NCBI RefSeq assembly: GCF_003095375.1
Contig: NZ_QEHR01000014.1
Location: 1-45,375 of the forward strand
Direction: 5' to 3'
Origin: Marixanthomonas spongiae
Lineage (GTDB): Bacteria > Bacteroidota > Bacteroidia > Flavobacteriales > Flavobacteriaceae
Length of the DNA stretch: 45,375 nt
The position numbers and the translations under genes are program-made. The notes under the pieces were generated by a model. The model worked only from the letters and a program-made list of their open reading frames with translations. It had not been told where the DNA came from and ran no database searches. Positions 24,833-33,405 of the stretch are shown here, piece after piece (position 1 is the stretch's first letter; each line of letters opens with the position of its first letter).

Positions 24833-25507
24833 ATGGCAGTTATTGGAACAAAAGATTTTAACAATAAAAAAATTAAAGAAGCTGACATCATACAACGTAT
24901 TCTCGACGGTGAAAAAGATCTATATGAAATTCTAGTGAGACGAAACAATCAAAAACTATTTCGAGTTATACGAAGTTATTTAAAAGACAAAGCAGAAGTT
25001 GAAGATATAATGCAAAACACATATGTGAAAGCATTTCAAAAATTATATCAGTTTAAATTGGCTTCTTCGTTTTCTACTTGGCTCATCCGTATCGGAATTA
25101 ACGAATCTCTTGCGAGATTGAAAGAAAAAGGAAAATTATACCACCTCGACCAACAATCGGATAGTTTAAGGAATGATAGGATTTTTGAAATTCCAGCAAA
25201 CAAACAATTAAACCCCCAAGAGAAGATGATACAGATTGAATCAACACAATTATTGGAACATGCCATTGACAGTTTAAGCACAAAATACAAGACCGTTTAT
25301 ATATTGAAAGAAGTGGAAGAAATGAGCTTAAAAGAAGTTGCTGCCATTTTAAATATAACCGTTGCCAACGTGAAGGTACGCTTACACCGCTCAAAAAGAA
25401 TGCTAAAAGAAAACCTTTATGAAGTAACAAATGATAAAAATGTCTTTGAATTTGGATTTAGCAGTTGCGATAGAATCACCGAGAATGTGATGAAATTGAT
25501 ATGGTAG
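24833..25507 (+). CDS. ECF sigma factor 2 (sister of 16472-17158)
   Basis: A 224-residue sigma-70 family protein. Region 2 holds RRNNQKLFRVIRSYLKDKAEVEDIMQ and SSFSTWLIRIGINESL. Region 4 holds YILKEVEEMSLKEVAAILNITVANVKVRLHRSKRML. The tail is FEFGFSSCDRITENVM. It shares TYVKAFQKLYQF, FSTWLIRIGIN and the CDR-x2-ENVM tail with sigma factor 1, so the two are paralogs with near-identical -10-reading segments. They may therefore recognise the same promoters. No anti-sigma gene is next to it. It faces the DoxX-folE operon and is followed on the same strand by a flavin reductase gene 115 bp later. Confidence 0.87.
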   Translation: MAVIGTKDFNNKKIKEADIIQRILDGEKDLYEILVRRNNQKLFRVIRSYLKDKAEVEDIMQNTYVKAFQKLYQFKLASSFSTWLIRIGINESLARLKEKGKLYHLDQQSDSLRNDRIFEIPANKQLNPQEKMIQIESTQLLEHAIDSLSTKYKTVYILKEVEEMSLKEVAAILNITVANVKVRLHRSKRMLKENLYEVTNDKNVFEFGFSSCDRITENVMKLIW

Positions 25508-25622
25508 CGAGCATTAAATCCAGATAAAAGCTTAATAAATTTTTTTAGAAGAACTTCCGTTGTTTAATCCTAAATGTCTCAATACCCAAATAATCAGGAA
25601 TTACATATAAAGCTTGAATATT

Positions 25623-26291
25623 ATGAAAAATCAACCCGTAAGAATTAAAATTATCGAACACATTACGCACGATGTATTGCGTATTGTTACTGACAAACCA
25701 AAAGAGATAGATTTTACACCAGGACAGGCTACCGAAATTTTTATTGATAAAGAGGGTTGGCAAAACGAAGGCAGGCCATTTACTTTTACTTGCTTGCCCA
25801 CCGATGATCATTTGGAGTTTATAATAAAAACCTATTCCACCCATAAAGGAGTCACGGATAAACTACTTGATTTAAAAATAGGAGATCCGCTTATTGTTAA
25901 TGATGTTTTTGGAGCCATTGCCTATAAGGGAGAGGGTACATTTATTGCTGGTGGTGCCGGAATAACGCCCTTTGTGTCGATCTTACGAAATTTGAAAGAG
26001 CAGAATAAATTAGGGAATAACAGACTTCTTTTTGCGAATAAAACCGAAAAAGATATCATACTTAAAGATGAGTTCAAGGAAATATTGGGCAATAACTTTA
26101 TCAATATTCTTTCCGATGAAAAAACGGAAGATTATGCGTATGGAAAGATATCGGAAGATTTCATTAAAAAGAATGCCAACATATTAAACTTCTTTTATGT
26201 ATGTGGCCCACCACCTATGATGGATGCTGTGGAAAAACAATTAAAACAATTGAAAGTGGACAAGAAAAAAATTGTGACCGAAGAGTTTTAA
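25623..26291 (+). CDS. FAD/NAD(P)-binding flavin (ferredoxin-type) reductase 1
   Basis: A 222-residue oxidoreductase of the ferredoxin-NADP reductase superfamily. The FAD-binding barrel contains TPGQATEIFI and the flavin-phosphate motif RPFTFTC (about residues 51-57). The nucleotide-binding half contains IAGGAGITPFVSILR and ends with YVCGPPPMMDAVEKQL. There is no 2Fe-2S domain, so an external acceptor is needed. I use the ATG at 25623; a TTG three codons upstream is the alternative. A paralog lies at 30235-30924. No TGTAACC-type site precedes it directly, so it may be read from the sigma factor 2 transcript. Confidence 0.85.
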   Translation: MKNQPVRIKIIEHITHDVLRIVTDKPKEIDFTPGQATEIFIDKEGWQNEGRPFTFTCLPTDDHLEFIIKTYSTHKGVTDKLLDLKIGDPLIVNDVFGAIAYKGEGTFIAGGAGITPFVSILRNLKEQNKLGNNRLLFANKTEKDIILKDEFKEILGNNFINILSDEKTEDYAYGKISEDFIKKNANILNFFYVCGPPPMMDAVEKQLKQLKVDKKKIVTEEF

Positions 26292-26500
26292 TTTTTTTTG
26301 CTTATTACCAAATCTAATTTATAACCCGGAAAGTAAACAAGAAAGTTTGGACAAACACTTTAATACATGCTTTGCAAACATTAAGGTAATACGCTTATTA
26401 ACGAGATTGCTATATATGGTCTTTAAATCTTAAAAAAAATTATTACCAACTAAGATATATTTTTTAAAATAAAGCTCAGCATATTATAAGTCAACACAGT

Positions 26501-27643
26501 ATGAGAAACACACTTTTATTTATATTGTTACTATTACTATTTTCTTGTAAGAAGATATCGGAAGAATCGATTCGAATAGCAGAAGCCGATGACATGACTA
26601 AAGAAATGAATAGTTTTTCTCAAGAAATTCAAAAAAAATACGATAATGACAGCCTAATTTACCCAGAAGAAAAACACTTTAAGTCGCTTAGACAGGTAAC
26701 GTTTGGCGGTGACAATGCCGAAGCCTACTGGAGTTTTGATGATAAGCAGTTGGTGTTTCAATCCAATTTTGAAGGTTGGGGCGTTGGTTGTGACCAAATG
26801 TTTTTGATGGATGCCGATGAAACGTTTAAAGACAAACAACCGCCTATGGTCAGCACCGGAAAAGGTCGGACGACTTGCGCCTATTTTATGCCCGACAACA
26901 AACACATTGTGTATGCCTCAACGCATTTAAAAGATGAAGAATGTCCTGAAGTTCCGCTGCGCAACAACGGAAAATACGTGTGGCCAGTCTATGACAGTTT
27001 CGATATTTTCGTAGCAGATCTTGAAGGAAATATCACTGCACAGCTAACAGACGAACCCGGTTATGATGCCGAAGCAACCGTTTCACCTAAAGGAGATAAA
27101 ATTGTATTTACCAGTGATCGAAGTGGTGATCTGGAACTATATACCATGAACCTGGACGGAAGCGGGGTAAAACAAATCACCGATGAATTAGGCTACGATG
27201 GCGGTGCTTTCTTTTCGCCAGATGGCAGCAAACTTATTTTCCGCTCTTCCCGCCCAAAAACTGATTCCGAAATTAAAGAATACAAAGATTTATTGGCAAA
27301 AGGTCTCGTACAGCCCACCGAAATGGAACTCTATATTTGCAATGCCGACGGTAGCGATCTGCGTCAATTGACCAATCTTGGAAATGCCAATTGGGCACCG
27401 TTTTTTCATCCCAGCGGCGAGAAAATACTTTTCAGCAGTAATTTTGAAGCAGAACGTGGCTTTCCGTTCAATTTATATTTAATCGATATCGATGGAAAGA
27501 ACCTCGAAAGGGTTACGCATGGTAAAACTTTTGATGCCTTTCCGGTTTTCTCAAACGATGGGAAACACTTGATTTTTTCATCCAATAGGAACAACGGCGG
27601 CACCCGCGATACCAACTTGTTTATTGCAGAGTGGCAAGATTGA
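26501..27643 (+). CDS. PD40/TolB-like beta-propeller lipoprotein
   Basis: A 380-residue lipoprotein (lipobox LFSC, Cys16) made of WD40-like PD40 repeats. Recurrent units are AEATVSPKGDKIVFTSDRSGDLELYTMNLDG, GGAFFSPDGSKLIFRSSR, WAPFFHPSGEKILFSSN and AFPVFSNDGKHLIFSSNR. These form a six- or seven-bladed propeller like the C-terminal domain of TolB. It lacks TolB's N-terminal domain and has no Pal/Tol neighbours, so it is probably a stand-alone envelope propeller and not TolB itself. Its base composition is visibly more GC-rich than the adjoining genes. Confidence 0.85.
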   Translation: MRNTLLFILLLLLFSCKKISEESIRIAEADDMTKEMNSFSQEIQKKYDNDSLIYPEEKHFKSLRQVTFGGDNAEAYWSFDDKQLVFQSNFEGWGVGCDQMFLMDADETFKDKQPPMVSTGKGRTTCAYFMPDNKHIVYASTHLKDEECPEVPLRNNGKYVWPVYDSFDIFVADLEGNITAQLTDEPGYDAEATVSPKGDKIVFTSDRSGDLELYTMNLDGSGVKQITDELGYDGGAFFSPDGSKLIFRSSRPKTDSEIKEYKDLLAKGLVQPTEMELYICNADGSDLRQLTNLGNANWAPFFHPSGEKILFSSNFEAERGFPFNLYLIDIDGKNLERVTHGKTFDAFPVFSNDGKHLIFSSNRNNGGTRDTNLFIAEWQD

Positions 27644-27788
27644 TTCTTCACGAGCGAAAGATTATTCTTTATTGAGATTATCATAATTAGCAATAGCTTA
27701 AAAAATGGAACAATAAAGCATTGTTGAATTCAGTAAGCAACCAATTTAAAAACAACGATCGTATTAATAAACCCAAAATTATTTTTAA

Positions 27789-28565
27789 ATGAAAAAATCA
27801 ACCAAAACCCTTTTAATTGTTATAATTTCATTCGGAGTATATTTTATATTAGATGATATGTACTTCAAGTCTCTAAGGGAATTAATATTTGAATTCACAA
27901 ATCATGTTGGTGTAAGCCATATAATAACATATTTAATTTCTGGAATACCTCTTATATTGGGAACTATACTTATTTCTCATAAATCAGGTTTTTTTAAAAG
28001 CTTGGGATTAAATAAATCGATTTTTAGAGCATTTTTATTTTCTTTAATTTGCACTTTGCCTATGTATATCGGGTTCAGTTTTATTTTTGACATCAATACC
28101 GATATTTCGATTAATACGTTATTAATTTCAGTGCTTTCTGCAGGTTTTTTTGAAGAGCTATTTTTTAGGGGGTTTTTATTCGGTTTGATCTTTAGAAAAA
28201 CAAAGCTAGGATTCATTCCATCCGTATTCTTTGGTGCTGTTTATTTTGGACTATTACACCTATATCAAAGTACAGAATTAGCAGAATCAATAGGTATTTT
28301 CTTAATCACATTTTTGGGGGGTATTATATTTGCTTGGGTGTATACCGAATGGAAATTCAATATTTGGATTCCGATTTTTCTGCACATGCTTATGAATTTA
28401 TCATGGGAGCTGTTCTCGGTCAGTGAAAATGCACTGGGCAGTCTTTATTCAAATATTTTTCGATTTGTGACCATAGGTTTAATAATTGGGTTGACTGTGG
28501 CTTTAAAGCGACAAAATGAGCTAAAACTTGAAATAAATAAAAGAAACTTGTTGAGAAAAAAGTAA
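27789..28565 (+). CDS. CPBP family intramembrane glutamic endopeptidase
   Basis: A 258-residue polytopic membrane protein with the CPBP (Abi/CAAX-type) motifs: motif 1 EExxxR as E122-E123 and R127 (FFEELFFRG), motif 2 FGLLH with H157, and motif 3 HMLMN with H199 and N203. About eight hydrophobic segments are visible. These proteases cleave prenylated or other membrane-embedded substrates; in bacteria, roles include bacteriocin immunity and regulated proteolysis. It stands alone between a propeller lipoprotein and a convergent decarboxylase, so context gives no substrate. Confidence 0.85.
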   Translation: MKKSTKTLLIVIISFGVYFILDDMYFKSLRELIFEFTNHVGVSHIITYLISGIPLILGTILISHKSGFFKSLGLNKSIFRAFLFSLICTLPMYIGFSFIFDINTDISINTLLISVLSAGFFEELFFRGFLFGLIFRKTKLGFIPSVFFGAVYFGLLHLYQSTELAESIGIFLITFLGGIIFAWVYTEWKFNIWIPIFLHMLMNLSWELFSVSENALGSLYSNIFRFVTIGLIIGLTVALKRQNELKLEINKRNLLRKK

Positions 28566-28729
28566 CTTAATGGAATGTAGCTTATTAAACATTCTGTTAG
28601 TAAGGCACACCGTAACCCATGTTTCTTTTTGATTCTCGCCATACTAATGCATTGCCGTAATCAAACTTTTAGTCCATTTTTGTGAAAAACCCTGCATTTA
28701 TATAACGATACCCTTTATTCACAGCTGAA

Positions 28730-30172
28730 TTAAACAGATAGGTCTTTTAATTTGTCCTTCAATAACTGAATGAGAATATCAATTTCTTTTCTATGGGTTC
28801 TAAAGGATAAAATAGCCGCGCGTAAAGTAAATTGGTTGTTAAGTATGGTTGAGGAAATAAAAATACGCCCATCTTCAAGTATGTGGTCCAATAGGGCTGT
28901 ATTTAATAAATCATTATCACGATCATTAAAATTGTACCTGAAAGCGATAATAGTAAGAGCGGGTTCGCAAACAATTGTGAATCCTAATTCTAATAAATTT
29001 TTATGCAAATACCTTGTGAGCCTTAACTTTTCTTCAAGATAATCAGAAAAAACTTTAGTTCCGTATAGTTTTAAAGGAAGCCACATACGTAACCCCCGAA
29101 AATGTTTACTCAACTCAGGAGACAGGTCGGCTGGAGAATAATGCGTTTCTTTCACGGCATCTTGCATATAATTTGCTGAGTATTTATTGGCATCGAGTAA
29201 ATGGTTTATGTCTTTTACTAATACCATACCGGAACCATACGGTATAAACATTCCTTTATGTGGGTCTAGAATTACTGAATCAGCTATTTCTAAATCTTGT
29301 AATTTATCTTTACCATAATCGGTCAAAGTAAAAAAGCCTCCATAGGCGGCATCTACATGAAACCAAATCGAATTAAGTTTACAAATGGCACCAAGGTCTT
29401 TAAGTGGGTCAATGGCGCCAACATCGGTAGAACCTGCATTAGCAATTAGTAAAAACGGAGTCAAACCATCATTGATGTCTTTTTCTACTTGAGATTCGAA
29501 ATCAGAAGAAGATAACCTGAAATCATTGTCCAATGGTATTTGGCGAACAATACATTCTTCCAAACCAACAATATTAATCGCTTTATAAATGCTATGATGT
29601 GCTTGCTGAGAACAATAAATTACACTTTTTATAATATTCTTAGAGGTAATACTTTTGGCTTTCTTAGCGGTCGATAATGCAATTAAATTAGCAATACTTC
29701 CACCGGAGGTTAGGTTTCCTCCAAATCCTTTGGAATATCCTATCAAATTGCCACACCAATTTATAAGCGCATCTTCCATTCTTACCGCTCCAGGTGAAGC
29801 GTAGAAGACACCGGCATATCTATTGGTCACTGCGGCCAGATAATCGCCGAGAGCTGAGCTATAGAGTCCTCCGCCCGGAATATACCCCAAGTGTCCGCCT
29901 GAAGCAGGATTTAAACCAGTATTGACAACACGATCTTTGATTAAATCAAGTATTTTATTCAGCTTTAGAGTGCTTTCTCCAATTTCAAATAAATCGTCTT
30001 CTATTGTTTTATTGTGAGTGTTATTGTGAAAAGCTTTTCTTTCATCGATTTCATGCACAAACTCATTAGCAAATTCTAAAATCGCCTTATCAATTTCATT
30101 TCGTTTTTGTTGATTTTCTTCCAGATAGAAATCTCTTTCAGAATAGAGTTTTTTCTCTTTTTTTGTACTCAT
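28730..30172 (-). CDS. PLP-dependent group II amino acid decarboxylase
   Basis: About 480 residues from the ATG at 30172; an in-frame upstream ATG at 30202 gives ten extra residues. It is a fold-type I PLP enzyme of the glutamate/aromatic amino acid decarboxylase class. It has SGGSIANLIAL, the ring-stacking His in QQAHHSIYKA, the HVDAAYGGF motif whose Asp binds the pyridine nitrogen, and the Schiff-base Lys in LDPHKGMFIPYGSG. It carries out alpha-decarboxylation of an amino acid; the substrate (aromatic, glutamate, aspartate or diaminobutyrate type) cannot be read safely from the sequence. It follows flavin reductase 2 in the same direction (62 bp from this ATG), so the two are likely one unit under promoter G. 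Confidence 0.85.
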   Translation of the reverse strand: MSTKKEKKLYSERDFYLEENQQKRNEIDKAILEFANEFVHEIDERKAFHNNTHNKTIEDDLFEIGESTLKLNKILDLIKDRVVNTGLNPASGGHLGYIPGGGLYSSALGDYLAAVTNRYAGVFYASPGAVRMEDALINWCGNLIGYSKGFGGNLTSGGSIANLIALSTAKKAKSITSKNIIKSVIYCSQQAHHSIYKAINIVGLEECIVRQIPLDNDFRLSSSDFESQVEKDINDGLTPFLLIANAGSTDVGAIDPLKDLGAICKLNSIWFHVDAAYGGFFTLTDYGKDKLQDLEIADSVILDPHKGMFIPYGSGMVLVKDINHLLDANKYSANYMQDAVKETHYSPADLSPELSKHFRGLRMWLPLKLYGTKVFSDYLEEKLRLTRYLHKNLLELGFTIVCEPALTIIAFRYNFNDRDNDLLNTALLDHILEDGRIFISSTILNNQFTLRAAILSFRTHRKEIDILIQLLKDKLKDLSV

Positions 30173-30234
30173 AAATAATGTATGATAAATTCGAATATAC
30201 ATTTTTTGTAAAAGATGGCCCCATTTTTCGGGTT

Positions 30235-30924
30235 TTAAAAGTTATACCCAGTTTGGATTTGGCTTTTTTTAGCTCCTAATTGTATCAAATATTGCCTAAC
30301 ATCCCCTTCAAATTTTTTTGGGCCGCAGATATAAAAATGTTGATTTAAATTTTTAATATGTTCTTTAAGGAAAAGAAAGTCAATTCTACCAGATATCATA
30401 TTCCGCGCTTTGGAAGAACTCAATATATCAATATAATTTTTGCCAAAGATCCGATTTAGTTCTGATTTAAAAAGAATGTCTTTCTTTCTTTTGTTAGCAT
30501 ATATTAATCTGTGATCTTTTAAAACTGCACCAGATCTCACCAGTGATTTTAACATGGTGACAAAAGGCATTATCCCAGTTCCTGCCGCTATAAAAACGCC
30601 TCTACCCTTGTATTTATAAGTGTCCCAAGGTTCAGTTATTTGTAAAACTGCACCAGATTTTAATGATGCTAAGCCATAAGACAAACTATCTTTGTGTGGA
30701 CTTATCTTGATATAAAGCTCTAAAAAGGAATGGTCATTTGTATTTGTTATTGTAAAGGGGGCTACGGCAAGTTCATATCCTTTTTGGTCAATACTCAAAT
30801 CAATAGCCTGCCCGGGGGTAAATGTATATCCGTAAGGTTTCTCTATTTGAAAACGGATTACATTGTGATTGATTTCTTTCTTATGCAAGACCTTGGCCCG
30901 GTAAGGAAAAATAAAACCACTCAT
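30235..30924 (-). CDS. Flavin reductase-like protein 2 with altered FAD motif
   Basis: A 229-residue paralog of the reductase at 25623-26291, with the same domain order: TPGQAIDLSI, VAPFTITN, VFIAAGTGIMPFVTMLKSL and FYICGPKKF. The Arg of the usual R-x-(Y/F)-(S/T) flavin-phosphate motif is replaced (VAPFT, about residue 55, where the paralog has RPFT). The CGPPP loop is CGPKK. Cofactor binding may therefore differ. It has its own ECF-type promoter (site G) and precedes a PLP decarboxylase. Start at the ATG 30924. Confidence 0.8.
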   Translation of the reverse strand: MSGFIFPYRAKVLHKKEINHNVIRFQIEKPYGYTFTPGQAIDLSIDQKGYELAVAPFTITNTNDHSFLELYIKISPHKDSLSYGLASLKSGAVLQITEPWDTYKYKGRGVFIAAGTGIMPFVTMLKSLVRSGAVLKDHRLIYANKRKKDILFKSELNRIFGKNYIDILSSSKARNMISGRIDFLFLKEHIKNLNQHFYICGPKKFEGDVRQYLIQLGAKKSQIQTGYNF

Positions 30925-30945
30925 ACTATAATCTGCTTTTGTTCA

Positions 30946-30978
30946 CCTATTGGATTGAAAAATCGAGGTTTGGTTACA
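30946..30978 (-). promoter_or_regulatory. Candidate ECF promoter (site G), reductase 2/decarboxylase operon
   Basis: On the minus strand TGTAACC (30978-30972), then 16 bases, then ATC and CAATAGG; 22 bp before the ATG at 30924. The first bases of the spacer (AAAC) and its T-tract also match site A. Confidence 0.7.
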
Positions 30979-31093
30979 TTTTTATACAATAATTTTGTAG
31001 CTACTTTTTTAGAAATATATAACACGGCCTTGGTTATCATTTCTTTCTTTATGAATGAAACTGAGGAGATGTTATTAATAGAATGTATAACAC

Positions 31094-33106
31094 GTGAAAC
31101 ATATTTTATTTCCTTTCATCTTGCTTCTTGTTTTGGTTGCTTGTTCCGAAACTCCAGAAAAACCGATTATCGAAATCACTGGGATTGATAACACTATAAA
31201 ACCTGGAGATAATTTTTTTAGATACGTCAATGCTGAATGGTATGATTCAATACCAATTCCAACTACTCAGGCTGGCGTTGGAGCCTACATGTTTATGAAT
31301 TATCCACAGCGAATTAAGTTACAAGGTATATTGGATAGTATTTTTCATAGTCAAAATCCTGATGGAAGTATTGAACAAAAAGTAGGCGATTTTTTACGCA
31401 TCGGGAATGGATACCCTAACCATTGAAAAGCGTGGTTATGACCCAATAAAACCAATACTAAGAGAGATTGATAGCATTACCGATATTCGATCTTTAATGG
31501 GTTTTGTGATTAATGAAATCAAAGTTAATAATGGTTCCCCCTATTAGTTTTACATATTGGACCTGATAATAAAAACAGTAAAATAAACATAGCCAATGCA
31601 TACCAAACGGATATTGGTTTGCCAGATCGCGATTATTTTAATACCGATTCGTCAACGGTGATCATACAAGAAGCTTACAGAATGTATTTGACAAGGTTAT
31701 TTGAACTTGTTGGGAGTAGTTCAGAACAAGCTAAATTAAATGCCCAAAAGGTATACGAAATTGACAAAGAAATTGCAAGTTCCCACAGAACGAGAGTCGA
31801 ATTAAGAGATGTGAAGGCTAATTATAACAAAATAGCTATTAGAGACTTAGACGTTAAACACCCTAATATTGGTTGGAGTCGTTTACTGAAAGATTTATAC
31901 GCCCAAACTGATTCCATCAATGTTGGACAGCCTACATATTATGATAAACTGAACGAGCTTTTAAAAACCGTTTCAATTCAAGACTGGAAAGTCTATCTGA
32001 AAGCAAAATCTCTTATCAATTACTCGAATGCCTTGAGCAAAGCCTTTGTGGATGCTTCGTTTGAATATGATAAAATAATTTCTGGCCAAGCTGTGCAAAA
32101 ATCACGGGGTGAAAAAATGGCAAGTGCTGTTGATCAAAACTTAGGTGAAGCTTTGGGTCAATCATATGTTAAACGATATTTCTCCGAGGAGGCAAAAATG
32201 CGTATGTTGGACCTAGTGAATAATATCCAAAAGGCCTATGCCACGAGAATTGACAAATTGGAATGGATGAGCGATAGTACTAAACAAAAAGCAAAAGAAA
32301 AACTGTTTGCCATTACCAAAAAAATTGGATATCCCGATAAATGGAAAGATTACAGCAACGTTCATATAGCAAGAGACACCTATTTTGAGAATTTGGTTTC
32401 AGCCAACGCCACAGCTTTTCAACGCAATTTCGATAAATTGGGAAAATCTGTAGATAAAACTGAATGGTTTACGACTCCTTCAACTGTGACTGCATACAAC
32501 AACCCTACTGCTAATGAAATTGTTTTTCCTGCTGGCATTTTACAACCTCCTTATTTTGATAATAATGCCGATGATGCCCTTAACTACGGTGGCATTGGAA
32601 TGGTAATTGGGCACGAATTAACTCACACTTTTGACGATCAAGGAGCACAATTTGATAAGGAAGGAAATGTGAAAAACTGGTGGACTGAAGAGGACTATAA
32701 AAAGTTTAAATCGAAAATACAACAAGTGATCGATCAGTACAGTGAATTTACAGTTTTGGATTCCCTTCGTATCAATGGAGCTATGACCGTAGGTGAAAAT
32801 ACAGCAGATATTGCTGGAATAGCAGTGGCTTATGATGCTTTTAAAATGACACAACAAGGACAAGACACTACTAAATTAGGGGATTTTAGTCCAGACCAAC
32901 GTTTTTTCTTGTCAATAGCTAAAATATGGCGAGTAAAGATGAAGGATGAGTTTTTACGTTTGTGGATCAATAATAACTCACACTCTCCACCAATGTGGCG
33001 AGTCAATGGGCCTTTAATGAACACTACACCATTTTACCATGCGTTCAATGTTCAGCCTGAGGACAGAATGTATTTACCTGAAGAAGAAAGAATCACTATT
33101 TGGTAA
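31094..33106 (+). pseudogene. M13 family zinc metallopeptidase with two compensating indels
   Basis: A neprilysin/PepO-type secreted peptidase lipoprotein (GTG start at 31094; lipobox LVAC). The frame is lost and regained. One T too many in the run at about 31390 turns the expected GDFYASGMDT into GDFLRIGNG, with a stop at 31424. One C too few in the run at about 31541 ends the second frame at TAG. From about 31550 the original frame resumes and stays open to 33106, giving about 670 residues, the normal family length. The catalytic site is intact: HELTH in IGHELTHTFDDQG, the third zinc ligand Glu in ENTADIAG, and NSHSPPMWRVNGPL. Both lesions are single-base changes in homopolymers, so sequencing error is as likely as true decay. 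Confidence 0.85.
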
Positions 33107-33170
33107 CTATTAAGGATTCGACTAATAAATATCGATAACCTTTGAAAAACCCAAAATTTAATAAAAATGA

Positions 33171-33199
33171 AAAGCAAGGCTTTTCCTTGCTTTGTGTGT
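33171..33199 (+). terminator. Terminator after the M13 peptidase
   Basis: AAAGCAAGG (33171-33179) pairs perfectly with CCTTGCTTT (33185-33193), followed by GTGTGTT. Confidence 0.6.
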
Positions 33200-33206
33200 T
33201 TATATT

Positions 33207-33405
33207 AATAAGCTTTCTTCCCCAACAAACGATGCGGCAATGAAATACGGGTTTTTGGCATTATATGAAGCACTAAAAAATGGATATCTCCGGAAGGAAC
33301 TGGGGCATCATTTTAAATCAGTTCCTAACGATCTATGAAAAAAGGGTCAGGCTTTAAAAAAGTCCAACCCCTGTTATTTTAAACTTACACACTTGGCGGG
33401 ATAGT
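33207..33405 (+). mobile_element. Right-end remnant of an IS256-family element
   Basis: A transposase C-terminus is readable in two frames. SSPTNDAAMKYGFLALYEALK begins near 33213; after a frameshift before 33298 it continues as NWGIILNQFLTIYEKRVRL with a stop at 33355-33357. NWG then LNQF near the end is a hallmark of IS256-type transposases. A hairpin (GGGT...ACCC, 33345-33370) and the 24-bp end at 33382-33405 follow. Everything upstream of about 33205 is unrelated, so only about 200 bp of the 3' end is left. Confidence 0.75.
33382..33405 (+). repeat. Inverted-repeat end (IRR) of the IS256-type remnant
   Basis: Reverse complement: ACTATC, five variable bases, AAGTGTGTAAGTT, matching the end at 101-124 in every fixed position. 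It supplies the stop codon of the truncated gene at 33385-33728. Confidence 0.7.

Noticed and set aside
24712-24948. 79-residue N-terminal extension of the DoxX-like protein
   Set aside because: It would overlap two candidate promoters and the divergent sigma gene, and the residues do not resemble a DoxX N-terminus.
30730-31188. 152-residue + strand frame overlapping flavin reductase 2 and the M13 gene
   Set aside because: It is antisense to a clear reductase and out of frame with the peptidase; it is a shadow of both.
1-33405. A 33-kb composite transposon between the two IS256-type ends
   Set aside because: The left element's body lies outside (left of 124) and the right element's remnant body lies inside (left of 33405). 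The two ends therefore do not bracket the segment as a composite transposon would, and the right copy is a 200-bp relic.
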